64,000 bases of DNA from Mycolicibacterium sp. ND9-15 (lineage in GTDB: Bacteria > Actinomycetota > Actinomycetes > Mycobacteriales > Mycobacteriaceae). The position numbers and the translations under genes are program-made. Positions within the stretch are counted from its first letter, which is position 1. Every line of letters begins with the position of its first letter. Positions 18,049-27,126 of the stretch are shown here, in pieces. Under the pieces are notes generated by a model. The model did not search any database. It was not told the DNA's origin and saw only the letters and a list, made by a program, of their open reading frames with translations. Where the stretch lies: NCBI RefSeq assembly GCF_035918395.1, contig NZ_CP142362.1:843501-907500 (forward strand), written 5' to 3'.

Positions 18049-18194
18049 GGGACCTGATGGGCGACACCCACTACCGGCGCTACGTCGAACACCGGTTGCG
18101 CACCCATCCGGGCGAACCGGTGCTCTCGGAGCGGGAGTACTGGCGCTTGCGGCACGCCGCCACCGACGCCAATCCGGACGCGCGCTGCTGTTAA
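17991..18194 (+). CDS. YbdD/YjiX family small protein, CstA partner
   Basis: A 67-residue protein of the YbdD/YjiX family: WYWGTFVGDLMGDTHYRRYV followed by HPGEPVLSEREYWRLRH and a C-terminal Cys-Cys. These small cytosolic proteins are encoded next to CstA or BtsT and are needed for transport activity in enterobacteria. GTG at 17991 has GGAGG about 10 bp upstream, inside the cstA frame. The 58-bp overlap with cstA supports coupled expression. It ends 4 bp from the convergent hsdR stop. Confidence 0.9.
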   Translation: MGRVIEIARKIGWYWGTFVGDLMGDTHYRRYVEHRLRTHPGEPVLSEREYWRLRHAATDANPDARCC

Positions 18195-18198
18195 GACG

Positions 18199-21100
18199 CT
18201 ATGGGGCAGATTCGCTGACTTCCGGTTGTGTTGCATATTCATACACCATCCATGCGATGTCGCGGATGATGTGTCCGACCTCGGCGCCTTCCCCGTAGAA
18301 GTACTCGGCCCGCTTGTTGTGGGCACCCTGGTTGTCCGCGACGGCCGCAAGCACCGAGTCCCACAGGTCGGGGCTTTCGGCGAACTGCTTGGGCGTGTTG
18401 GCTTTGGCCTGCTGCAACAGCGCTTGATCCGACAGCAGCGTCCGCAGCAGCGCCTCGACGAACGACGCGTTGTTGTCCTCGACCAGATCTTCGTCGCCGA
18501 AGAGGTCGTTAAGTCGGTCAATAACGGCTTGCATCGCAACGAGTTTAGGGTCGCGCTTCGTGCCCGACCCGGCCGCAGTGACACCCTTCAGCCCGACCCT
18601 GTCCTTTCCGAGTGACAGATCGGTCTTGCCCTTGTCGAGCGTCCTGACGTTCTTCAGCGTCAGGTCGGACAAATCGATCGGCGCCGTGTAGTTGGTGCCG
18701 CGTATCTCCCGCTCGAGCAGCCGCAGAAAGATGGCCCGCTTCTCGAGTTCGACGTCGCCGTAGTCGATCACCTGGCTCATGAAGTCGTACACCCGCACGA
18801 ACGAGCCGACGTCCTTGCGGAACATGTCGAGCTCGTCGCGGGCTGCCCTGTCGTCGTCGGCGATCGCAGCGTTGTACCGCTGCGCGAAGCGCTTCTTCGC
18901 CGCCCCGGTGACCGCACGCAAAGCCTCGTGGCCGCCCTTGACGTAGGCCTCGGCTGCCTTGTCGACCTCCTCAGAGGTGAATATGCCGGCCTGATCGAGC
19001 TTGTTGGAGATGTCATAAGCCAGGTTGGGATCGGTAGATGTCTCCAGGAACGCGGTGGTGAAGTAGGGCTCGAAGGCCTTGCGGATCTCGGCGGGTTCGT
19101 TGACGAAGTCGAGGATGAAGATGTCCTCAATTGTCTTCGTCAAACCCGAGGGGCGGCGGTGGGTACGGTTGAGCCGTGAAAGTGTCTGCACCGCAGTCAC
19201 ACCGGACAGCTGCTTGTCGACGTACATTGCGCACAGCAGCTGCTCGTCGAAGCCGGTCTGGAATTTATTGGCGACGATCATGATTTTGTAGTCGTCACCG
19301 TGGAAGGTCTTGGCGAGGTCGTAGACGCCCGGGTTGAGGTTTGCGTCGGTGAAGGGCTCCGGCCCGTACTCGGGGTCATCGACGGCACCGGAGAACGCAA
19401 CCAGAGTGCGGAACGCATAGGTGGGGTCCTTGGCGGACTTGACCGCGATGTACTTGTCGACCTCAAACTTGTAACGGACTGCGGCCTTGCGCGAGTCGGC
19501 CACGATCATCGCCTTGGCGTGGCCTTCGAGGATGTGCGCGACGTTGTCGTGGAAGTGCTCGACGATGACGGCGGCCTTCTGGTTGATGGTCTGCGGGTTG
19601 AGTTTCACCCAGCGCATGACTTGCTTGGTCGCCTCGGACTGTTCGACTTCCTTGACTTGTGTTGCGCCTTTGACCTTCTCTGCAATCTGAAACGCCGTGC
19701 GGTACGAGTGATAACCGGCGAGCACGTCGAGGATGTAATCCTCTTCGATCGCCTGTTGCATGGAATAGACGTGGAAGGGCTCGGGCAGCGACTCGGGGTC
19801 ATCTGGGTCGGGCTTGCGGCCGAACATGTCGAGCGTCTTGCCTTTGGGTGTCGCGGTGAACGCATAGTAGGAGATGTTCTCGCTGGACGCCCGCTCCGAA
19901 GCCTCTGCGGCGAGCACCGCCTCGATATCGATCGCGCCGCCGTTCTCGATCTCCTGGAGTTCCTCTGCGCTCAGAACCCTTTTTAGGTTGGCGGCGACCT
20001 GACCGGACTGCGACGAGTGCGCCTCGTCGGCAATGACGGCGAACTTTTTACCCTTGAGTCCCTTGCTCTTTCGGATCTCGTTCATGGCATACGGGAATGT
20101 CTGGATGGTGACGACGATGATCCGCTTGCCGTCCTGAAGCGTCTTGGCGAGCAGGTTGGATTTCGAGCCGCCTTCACGTCTCGCGGTGTCGGCGTCGATC
20201 GTGGCGACGAATCCCGTCTTCCGGTCGATCTGCCGGATCGCGGCCTGCAATTGCGAGTCCAAGACGTTGCGGTCGGTGACGACGATGACCGAGTCGAACA
20301 CCGGCACGTTGTCGACTTGCAGCCGCGCGAGCCGGTGCGCGGTCCAGGCGATCGATTTGGTCTTGCCGGAACCCGCGGAGTGCTGGATCAGGTAGCGGTG
20401 GCCCGGGCCTTCGGCGGCGGTGGTTTCGACGAGTTTGGTGACGGCTTCCCACTGGTGAAAGCGGGGGAAGACGATCCCCTGCTCCTCGACGAGCACAAAG
20501 CGATGCAGGATGTTGAGCCACGCCTCGCGTTGCAGGACGCGCTCCCACAGGTACGACGTCTCCGATCCGTGGCGGTTGGGCGGGTTTCCCTTGCCGCCGC
20601 CGCAACCCATGTTGAACGGCAGGAAGTGGGTGTCGTCGCCGGCAAGCCGCGTGGTCATCCAGACTTCGTCGTTGGAAAGGGCGAAATGCACGACCGCCCG
20701 GTTCCCGAAGCCGAGTAGGGGTTGAACGTGGCCGGTGCCCTTGTCCTTCGGCAGCCGGTCCTTCTTGTACTGCCGGATGGCCTCGGCCACCGACTGGGTG
20801 TAGTCGGTCTTGAGTTCGGCGGTGGCGACCGGGATACCGTTGACGAAGAAGACCAGGTCAATACTGCGCGTGTCGGCGGTGGAGAAATGCACTTGGCGCA
20901 TCACCCTCAGTCGCACCTGCTCGTGACGCTTGACCGTCGCTGGATTCTTGGTGCTCTCAGGCTTGGGCTCGCTCATGGCGAATCGCGCTGGCGCGGACTG
21001 GAATCCACCGCGTAGCACGTTGATGGTGCCGCCGCCGTTGGCGATCGGGCTGTCGAGCACTTTGGTGAGACGGTCGAGCAGTTGGCTTCTCTGCTTTTCT

Positions 21101-21315
21101 TCGTGGGGGCCCGGCTTGACGACCTTGGCGAGTTCGTCGGGCTGGGTATCCTCGAGCCATCCGATGACATCCCCGGGGAACAGCGCCCGTTCTTTGTCGT
21201 ACCCCTTGTCATTGGCGGAGTACAGCCAGTCGTGCTTCGCCAGGTACTCGCAAAGCTCTGTTTCGAAGGCGATTTCGTGGAAGTCAGCCAAGTCAGGCCG
21301 CCTCTCCCCTAACAT
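18199..21315 (-). CDS. hsdR: Type I restriction endonuclease subunit R
   Basis: A 1038-residue motor/nuclease subunit. The N-terminal nuclease domain carries the PD-(D/E)xK elements D153 (SIDLVFF) and E167-L-K169 (TAELKT). The SF2 translocase begins with Walker A HSAGSGKTKS (residues 312-321) and the DEAH box VIADEAHSSQSG, and the helical C-terminus ends near 1038. It cleaves unmodified DNA after ATP-driven translocation with HsdM and HsdS. ATG at 21315 overlaps the hsdS end by 23 bp; a TTG at 21291 (LADFHEIAFE), just after the hsdS stop and preceded by AGGGGAGAGG, may be the real start. No disruption is visible, so the system should restrict DNA. Confidence 0.95.
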   Translation of the reverse strand: MLGERRPDLADFHEIAFETELCEYLAKHDWLYSANDKGYDKERALFPGDVIGWLEDTQPDELAKVVKPGPHEEKQRSQLLDRLTKVLDSPIANGGGTINVLRGGFQSAPARFAMSEPKPESTKNPATVKRHEQVRLRVMRQVHFSTADTRSIDLVFFVNGIPVATAELKTDYTQSVAEAIRQYKKDRLPKDKGTGHVQPLLGFGNRAVVHFALSNDEVWMTTRLAGDDTHFLPFNMGCGGGKGNPPNRHGSETSYLWERVLQREAWLNILHRFVLVEEQGIVFPRFHQWEAVTKLVETTAAEGPGHRYLIQHSAGSGKTKSIAWTAHRLARLQVDNVPVFDSVIVVTDRNVLDSQLQAAIRQIDRKTGFVATIDADTARREGGSKSNLLAKTLQDGKRIIVVTIQTFPYAMNEIRKSKGLKGKKFAVIADEAHSSQSGQVAANLKRVLSAEELQEIENGGAIDIEAVLAAEASERASSENISYYAFTATPKGKTLDMFGRKPDPDDPESLPEPFHVYSMQQAIEEDYILDVLAGYHSYRTAFQIAEKVKGATQVKEVEQSEATKQVMRWVKLNPQTINQKAAVIVEHFHDNVAHILEGHAKAMIVADSRKAAVRYKFEVDKYIAVKSAKDPTYAFRTLVAFSGAVDDPEYGPEPFTDANLNPGVYDLAKTFHGDDYKIMIVANKFQTGFDEQLLCAMYVDKQLSGVTAVQTLSRLNRTHRRPSGLTKTIEDIFILDFVNEPAEIRKAFEPYFTTAFLETSTDPNLAYDISNKLDQAGIFTSEEVDKAAEAYVKGGHEALRAVTGAAKKRFAQRYNAAIADDDRAARDELDMFRKDVGSFVRVYDFMSQVIDYGDVELEKRAIFLRLLEREIRGTNYTAPIDLSDLTLKNVRTLDKGKTDLSLGKDRVGLKGVTAAGSGTKRDPKLVAMQAVIDRLNDLFGDEDLVEDNNASFVEALLRTLLSDQALLQQAKANTPKQFAESPDLWDSVLAAVADNQGAHNKRAEYFYGEGAEVGHIIRDIAWMVYEYATQPEVSESAP

Positions 21316-22582
21316 CGATCTGCCCCGTCACCGCCGCGGTGATCAGCGCGGCGCGACGTTCCTTCGATAGTTCGATGAACCGCTCGGTCTCAGCGATGAG
21401 GGTGTCGATCTTGGCGAGTTGCTGCCGAGATTGCGCGACAATTTGTCTCTGTGTTTCAATTTCCGGCACAGGAATTGCCACTTCACGCACTACAGATGTG
21501 TTGAGACGCATACGGGTTGCTCCGCGTGCGAGGAGAGCCATCTGGTTTCGCGTTGGCGGGGCTGAAAGCGCCCAGGCCAGGTAGCTGGGGAGAATCGCGC
21601 GCGTGGGCCGAATTCGATAACAGTCGGCTTTGACTATCGCGGGGCCGATGTCCGGGACTACGGATGCCCGGCCGAGGGGCATTCTCTCATCTCCGAGGCC
21701 AGCCACCACGACGTCGTCCGCGTGTACGGCATGAGCTAACAGCGTCGCAGCGTAGTCGGACGAGATAAACGCCATATCCTCGTTCTTAAACTCGTTAATT
21801 CCGATGTTGCCTAGGCGGATTACTCGTACACCACTTTCCACATAGTGCGCAGATGTCAACGAGGAGCCGAAGGGACCATCGATGATCGACTCAATCACTC
21901 TGCGCAGTTGGATCATGGGCGCCTGCAACGCAATCTGGTCAAGATCGCCCGCCCACGCTGCATCGCGCCGTTCACGCAGCATATCGTTGAGTCGATACTG
22001 CTCCTGAGTCAGCGTGTCGATACCAATGGTCTCACGGTCGAGGAAGTCGGCAATCGCCTGTTGCTCTTCGATGGGGGGCACGGGGATTCTGATTGCCGCG
22101 GCGACATGCTGGTAAATGGTCTTATGCGTAGAGCCGATCATCAAGGCCTCGAACTCTGCGCGCATGCCACGAAAGACATAGACCAAGAACTCTGGCAGCA
22201 GACGTGGCCCGCAGACCCAGTTCCAGAAATCCTGACTCGTCGCCATTGGTCGCTTCATGATTCCGCTGAATCCAACCGACGCTGTTCGCGACAGCACGAC
22301 AGTCCTTTCGGGGAGCAACTCCGCCGCCGAGTTAGCGAGCCCCAGCTGGCTTATCTGATTCTCCGTCGACTCTATGTACATCCGCTTGCCGTCGCGCAAT
22401 TGCCAAACATCTGCCAACGTGAACCACGGAATCGAGCAGTCCCACCAATACTCTGGATTGGACCTGCTTGGAGTATGTCCCGTTTTCATCTGCGCAAAGC
22501 GCCGGATGTTGGCGACATCCCAATGAGACGGCACTGTCGGTGTCCATGAAAGCCCGGACGGCTTTCGCGATGCGGAGCTCAA
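21293..22582 (-). CDS. hsdS: Type I restriction specificity subunit S
   Basis: A 429-residue DNA-recognition subunit with two target-recognition domains. The first runs from about residue 15 (VPSHWDVANIRRFAQMKTG) to PIEEQQAIADFLDRET. The second runs from about 225 (IQLRRVIESIIDGPFGSS) to EIETQRQIVAQSRQQL, each ending in a long spacer helix. The domains set the bipartite methylation site; the site itself cannot be predicted here. Its ATG overlaps the hsdM stop (22579-22582). The gene is visibly less GC-rich than its neighbours, as usual for horizontally exchanged specificity genes. Confidence 0.94.
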   Translation of the reverse strand: MSSASRKPSGLSWTPTVPSHWDVANIRRFAQMKTGHTPSRSNPEYWWDCSIPWFTLADVWQLRDGKRMYIESTENQISQLGLANSAAELLPERTVVLSRTASVGFSGIMKRPMATSQDFWNWVCGPRLLPEFLVYVFRGMRAEFEALMIGSTHKTIYQHVAAAIRIPVPPIEEQQAIADFLDRETIGIDTLTQEQYRLNDMLRERRDAAWAGDLDQIALQAPMIQLRRVIESIIDGPFGSSLTSAHYVESGVRVIRLGNIGINEFKNEDMAFISSDYAATLLAHAVHADDVVVAGLGDERMPLGRASVVPDIGPAIVKADCYRIRPTRAILPSYLAWALSAPPTRNQMALLARGATRMRLNTSVVREVAIPVPEIETQRQIVAQSRQQLAKIDTLIAETERFIELSKERRAALITAAVTGQIDVRGEAA

Positions 22583-24321
22583 CGCTGTTCCACCTGCCGC
22601 AACAAGCCCAAGATCTTCGCCACCTGCGCTTCCAAGTCAGCGTCGATCTCCGTGAGCGGCCTCGGCGGCACGTACTTGTAGAAATGCCGCGTGAACGGAA
22701 TCTCGTACCCCACCCTGGTTTTCCCGTGGTCAACCCACGCATCCGGAACGTGCGGCAGGACCTCGGTCTCGAGGTACGCCTTGACCGTCTCAGCCACGCC
22801 CTCGCCGCCACGTTCGTTGCCGCCGTAAGTGAACGGCACGTTTTCCGTGTCGCGCTTCTTCGCATCGGGTCTCGGGCTGCCTTGGCGATCGGGGATCGGA
22901 TTACCGTCATCGTCGAGCAAAGGCCGCTCGACCGTGATCGTCCAGTACCCAAAGGCATTGCTGTTCAGTACCTTCGAGTGCTCAGAATCCTCGAATGCGT
23001 CGTAGAGCGCCAGGATCTTCTTACGCGCATCGGCATCGATCTCACGATTCTTTGACCCCAAATTCTTGCGGATCTTCGTCCAGAACGACGTCGCGTCGAT
23101 CAGCTGCACCTTGCCCTTGCGCTCAGGGCGCTTGGTGTTGTCGAGAATCCAGACGTACGTGGCGATGCCGGTGTTGAAGAACATGTTGGTCGGCAGCGCC
23201 ACGATGGCGTCGACCACGTCCTCCTCGAGCAGCCAGCGCCGGATCTCCGACGGACCCGACCCCGCGCCGCCGTTGAACAACGGCGAGCCATTGAGCACGA
23301 TGCCGGCCCGTCCCCCGCCTTCGTGCTCGGGCCGCATCTTGCTGGCGAGGTGCATCAGAAACAGCATCTGACCGTCGGACACGGGGGGCAGGCCCGGGCC
23401 GAAACGGCCGTAGGCGCCATCGCGCTGGCGTTCCTCCTTGACCTGCTTCTCGGCCGCCTTCCAATCCACGCCGTAGGGCGGATTGGACATGCAGAAGTCG
23501 AAGGTCCTCCCGGCGAACAGATCCTCGGCGAGGGTGTCGCCGAGCCGGATGTTGGAGGCGTCCTGCCCTTTGGCGATCATGTCGGACTTGCAGATCGCGT
23601 ACGACTGGTCGTTGATCTCCTGCCCATACAGCGCCAGCCGGGCGTCGGGGTTGCGTTCCAACAGCCGCTCCTCGGCCACCGACAGCATTCCCCCGGTACC
23701 GGCCGTCGGGTCGTAGATGGAGCGCACCGTGCCGGGTTCGAGTAGCGCCACACTATTCTCGGCGAACAGCAGGTCGACCATGAGCCGGATCGCATCGCGC
23801 GGCGTGTAGTGCTCGCCCGCTTCCTCGTTCGAGGCCTCCGCGAACTTGCGGATCAACTCCTCGAATAGATCTCCCATCGCGGCATTCGGCACGACGTCGG
23901 GATGTAGGTCAACTTCGGCAAATTTTGACACGACGAGGAACAGCCGGTTCTTCTCTTCCAGCGTCGCCAGTTCGTTCTCGAACTTGAAGCGCTCGAACAC
24001 GTCGATGTTCGACGAGAATTTCGTCAAATAGTCGACGAGGTTTGCCCGCAGGCCCTCGGGTTCGGCCAGCAAGGACTGAAAGTCGTATTCGCTGGTGTTG
24101 TAGAAGCCCAGGCCAGTCTTGCGCTTGACCTGGACCGTCAGCGCGCCGGGGTTGTCGTACTTCTGAGCCAGCACGCGCACGTCGGCGCGGGTCGGTTCCA
24201 TGATGCAATCCAGCCGACGCAGAATCGTCATCGGCAGGATGACGTTGCCGTATTGGTGCGGCTTGTAGACGCCACGCAGTTGGTCGGCGATGGACCACAC
24301 GAAGTTGCCCAGAGTGCTCAA
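22579..24321 (-). CDS. hsdM: Type I restriction-modification methyltransferase subunit M
   Basis: A 580-residue adenine-N6 DNA methyltransferase. An N-terminal HsdM helical domain (residues 5-140) precedes the SAM-binding motif I DPTAGTGGM at 204-212 and the catalytic motif IV NPPYGVDW at 280-287. With HsdS it methylates the host recognition site; with HsdR it restricts. ATG at 24321 is the first gene of the hsdM-hsdS-hsdR operon. It is divergent from the DUF222/HNH gene across a 162-bp gap. The operon sits where the conserved mycobacterial order is broken after cstA, so it was probably acquired horizontally. Confidence 0.95.
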   Translation of the reverse strand: MSTLGNFVWSIADQLRGVYKPHQYGNVILPMTILRRLDCIMEPTRADVRVLAQKYDNPGALTVQVKRKTGLGFYNTSEYDFQSLLAEPEGLRANLVDYLTKFSSNIDVFERFKFENELATLEEKNRLFLVVSKFAEVDLHPDVVPNAAMGDLFEELIRKFAEASNEEAGEHYTPRDAIRLMVDLLFAENSVALLEPGTVRSIYDPTAGTGGMLSVAEERLLERNPDARLALYGQEINDQSYAICKSDMIAKGQDASNIRLGDTLAEDLFAGRTFDFCMSNPPYGVDWKAAEKQVKEERQRDGAYGRFGPGLPPVSDGQMLFLMHLASKMRPEHEGGGRAGIVLNGSPLFNGGAGSGPSEIRRWLLEEDVVDAIVALPTNMFFNTGIATYVWILDNTKRPERKGKVQLIDATSFWTKIRKNLGSKNREIDADARKKILALYDAFEDSEHSKVLNSNAFGYWTITVERPLLDDDGNPIPDRQGSPRPDAKKRDTENVPFTYGGNERGGEGVAETVKAYLETEVLPHVPDAWVDHGKTRVGYEIPFTRHFYKYVPPRPLTEIDADLEAQVAKILGLLRQVEQR

Positions 24322-24450
24322 GCGCTCAGTCTCTCTCGACGGTTCGATCTACGGCGGGGACTTTCATTTCATCCCCCTTTAGGGACCTTACTGTCGTCTT
24401 CCGGTGGCGAAGCCAAACCGAGCTTCTCATGTCACACCCGCCTGACATAC

Positions 24451-24466
24451 TCGAACACAGTTTCGA
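24451..24466. promoter_or_regulatory. Candidate SOS (LexA) box
   Basis: TCGAAC-ACAG-TTTCGA matches the mycobacterial LexA consensus TCGAAC-N4-GTTCGA at 11 of 12 defined bases. It lies 18 bp before the GTG start of the 13E12-type DUF222/HNH gene, and about 130 bp from the divergent hsdM start. Several 13E12-type genes of M. tuberculosis are DNA-damage induced with LexA boxes (from memory), which supports the call. Confidence 0.7.
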
Positions 24467-24483
24467 ATCAGGAGGTGGCGGCG

Positions 24484-25842
24484 GTGGATCTCGACGACGT
24501 GGCGGCTCGGCAGGCCCGCTTGCACGCTGCGGTCGCCGAGTTGGCCGAACTGCCGTTCAACGACCTGCCCGCCGACGTCCTCGACTCCGTGCTCTGCAGT
24601 GTCGAGTCCGCTCAGCGAACGCTGTCGACCGTCGGGTACGACGCCGTAAACGGCCTGCGCGTCCAATGGCCCACTCGGGTCGGTCGCCTGCGTGACCACC
24701 TGGCCAACCTGCTTCACCTCTCGGCGACAGAGGCTGGTGCCCGCATCGCGACCGCTGCTGATCTCAACGAGAAGCAACCCACGCTGCCCGAATCCGCGGC
24801 CGCTGCCAGACACGGCCTCATCGGCAACGAGCACATCCGCATCATCCGCGACACCATCGCCAAACTCCCCGACACCGCCACCGACGTCGAACGGACCCGC
24901 TTCGACCTCGAACTGACCGGCGTCGCGGTGGCCGAGCGCCCCGAGATCCTGCGCCGCGACGCCGCCCTCCTGCTCGCCGAATACGACGCCACCCACGGTG
25001 ACCCCGTCAGTAGGGAACGCAGCCGTAAGGCGCGCAGCGAGTTCGTGCTCGGCCCCCAGGAAGCTGACGGGATGAGCCGCGGCCGGTTCTGCGTCGACCC
25101 CGAAGCCCGCACATACCTTGAGATCCTGTTCGCAAAACTCGCACGCCCCGGCATGTGCAACGCTGCCGACCCCATCCCGGCGGTGGACGGTGAGCCCGAC
25201 CCGATGGCTGCGGCCGGGGATCTCCGCACCACCGGTCAACGCCAGCACGACGCACTGAAAGCCGCGCTGCGCGCACTGCTGGCTTCCGGAGAACTGGGCC
25301 AACACCGCGGTTTGCCCGTCACCGCCATCGTCACGATGACGCTGGAACAACTGGAATCGGCGTCCGGGCTCGCCATGACCGGCGGCGGATCAACCGTTCC
25401 AATGGAAACCGCGATCCGGTTGGCCGCCCACGCCCACCATTACCTCTACATCTACGACGAGACGTGCGGCCGGCCACTGTTCCTGGGCCGCTCCAGACGG
25501 CTGGCCTCGGCGGATCAACGGATCGTGCTACACGCCATCGACGGCGGTTGCACGGTCCCGGGCTGCGATCAACCCGGCTACCACTCGGATGTGCACCACC
25601 TCATCGAGTGGATGCCGGAGGGCACCACCGACATCGACCGGCTCACGATGACCTGCGAAGTCAACCACCAGAACGCGGGCCCATCCGATGAGGAATGGCA
25701 AGCACGTCGCCGCTATGACGAAAAGACGCTGGGCCAAACCCTGTGGTATCCACCGAAATCCGTAGACCCCAGCCGGCAACCCCGGGCAAACCGGCACCAC
25801 CGGCGACCCAAGAGGCCACCCGAACCCGACGCAGCCGCGTAA
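24484..25842 (+). CDS. DUF222/HNH endonuclease, 13E12 repeat family
   Basis: A 452-residue protein of the mycobacterial 13E12 repeat family. DUF222 covers most of the N-terminal 330 residues; the C-terminal HNH nuclease motif is visible as CTVPGCDQPGYHSDVHHLIE...CEVNHQNAG. GTG at 24484 stands 8 bp after AGGAGG. The reading frame upstream is open but lies in the promoter region with the SOS box. Family members are multicopy, often at sites of rearrangement, and probably act as homing-type or stress-induced nucleases; a precise function is not established. It adjoins the hsd operon and likely belongs to the same inserted block. Confidence 0.87.
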   Translation: MDLDDVAARQARLHAAVAELAELPFNDLPADVLDSVLCSVESAQRTLSTVGYDAVNGLRVQWPTRVGRLRDHLANLLHLSATEAGARIATAADLNEKQPTLPESAAAARHGLIGNEHIRIIRDTIAKLPDTATDVERTRFDLELTGVAVAERPEILRRDAALLLAEYDATHGDPVSRERSRKARSEFVLGPQEADGMSRGRFCVDPEARTYLEILFAKLARPGMCNAADPIPAVDGEPDPMAAAGDLRTTGQRQHDALKAALRALLASGELGQHRGLPVTAIVTMTLEQLESASGLAMTGGGSTVPMETAIRLAAHAHHYLYIYDETCGRPLFLGRSRRLASADQRIVLHAIDGGCTVPGCDQPGYHSDVHHLIEWMPEGTTDIDRLTMTCEVNHQNAGPSDEEWQARRRYDEKTLGQTLWYPPKSVDPSRQPRANRHHRRPKRPPEPDAAA

Positions 25843-25877
25843 CTTGCGCCGTGGCCGTCGCAGCAACCGGAGCCGAA

Positions 25878-27113
25878 CTACGTCAACTCGTAGCGGATCG
25901 GCAGGTGCTTGAGCCCGCCGACGAAGATCGTCGCGATATGCTGTGCCGGTCCGGTCAACTCGATCGACTTCAGCCGCGGTACCAATTCGCTGAAGAAGCT
26001 GCTGATCTCCATTCGAGCCAGCGCGGCGCCGAGGCAGAAATGTACACCGTAGCCGAACGCGTTGTGCCGGTTCGGGTCACGACCGACATCGAAGCGGAAC
26101 GGTTCGTCGAAGACGTCTTCGTCACGGTTGGACGACGCATACGACAGCAGCACCGACTCCCCCTCGGCGATCCGGACACCGCGAACGGTGGTGTCCGCGC
26201 GGGCGGTCCGCATGAACTCCTTGACCGGGCTCACCCACCGGATCATCTCCTCGGTGGCCAACGGCATCAGGTCCATGTTGGCGCGCAACCGTTCCAGCTG
26301 ATCGGGATGTTCGATCAGCGCGTGCAGACCCCCGGAGACGACGGCGCTCGTGGTGTCATGACCGGCAGCGGCGATGATCGCGTAGTAGGAGACCGTCTCG
26401 ATGTCGGACAGCGGTTCCCCGTTGACCGTGGCGTTGGCGACCGCAGACGCGAGGTCCTCGGTCGGGTTCTCACGGCGGGAGGCGGTCACGGTGGTGAAGT
26501 AGGCGAACATTTCGAGCAGCGCCCCCATCTGCTCTTCTTTCGTCGTACCGCGCTGCAACTCTTCGTCGTCGTTTCCGAAGAGTTCCTGCGTGTACTTCAG
26601 CATCTGCGGGAAGTCGGATTCAGGCAGGCCGAGCATCGACATGATCACGTAGAGGGGGTAGTTCACCGCGACTTCCTGGACGAAGTCGCATTCCGGTCCC
26701 CGCTCGAGCATGCCGTCGACGTATCGCTTCGCCAGTTCATCGACCCGAACCTTCAACGCGCGCATGGCCTTCGGCCGGAACCAGTTGGCCCCGATCGCAC
26801 GGATCTCGCGGTGCTGCGGGTCGTCCAGGTGGATCAGCGTGCTGATGCCGACCGCCGCCTGTTGTTCGTCGGCCTCCTCGGTCATCAGCACTGGCCGTGG
26901 CGAGTTGGTGAACAGCGTGTTGTCGCGCTCGATCTCCATGATGTCGGCGTGTTTGGTGATCGCCCAGAACGGGCGGTAGCCCGGGACGTCCACCCACGAC
27001 ACCGGGGCGTTGGCGCGCAGGTGCGTCAGGGCGGCGTGCAGCCTGGGCTCATCGGCGTAGGCCCGGGGGTCGGCGAGCACCTTCGCTGCGTGGTCGATCA
27101 CTCGAGCGCTCAT
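25878..27113 (-). CDS. Cytochrome P450
   Basis: A P450 of about 411 residues and typical soluble bacterial size. The heme loop is FGYGVHFCLGAALAR with the thiolate Cys about 51 residues from the end, the I-helix is AAAGHDTTSAV, and the ExxR is EEMIR. It receives electrons from ferredoxin partners not encoded here. ATG at 27113 is 5 bp after GAGAGG; an ATG immediately before it at 27116 would be only 2 bp away. It starts about 14 bp after the LLM oxidoreductase stop, so the two form one operon, led by the promoter with the shared TACTGTAA-type site at 28.18 kb. The substrate is unknown; the sequence resembles the CYP125/142-type sterol P450 neighbourhood only in general style. Confidence 0.92.
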   Translation of the reverse strand: MSARVIDHAAKVLADPRAYADEPRLHAALTHLRANAPVSWVDVPGYRPFWAITKHADIMEIERDNTLFTNSPRPVLMTEEADEQQAAVGISTLIHLDDPQHREIRAIGANWFRPKAMRALKVRVDELAKRYVDGMLERGPECDFVQEVAVNYPLYVIMSMLGLPESDFPQMLKYTQELFGNDDEELQRGTTKEEQMGALLEMFAYFTTVTASRRENPTEDLASAVANATVNGEPLSDIETVSYYAIIAAAGHDTTSAVVSGGLHALIEHPDQLERLRANMDLMPLATEEMIRWVSPVKEFMRTARADTTVRGVRIAEGESVLLSYASSNRDEDVFDEPFRFDVGRDPNRHNAFGYGVHFCLGAALARMEISSFFSELVPRLKSIELTGPAQHIATIFVGGLKHLPIRYELT

Positions 27114-27126
27114 CATGACCTCTCAC

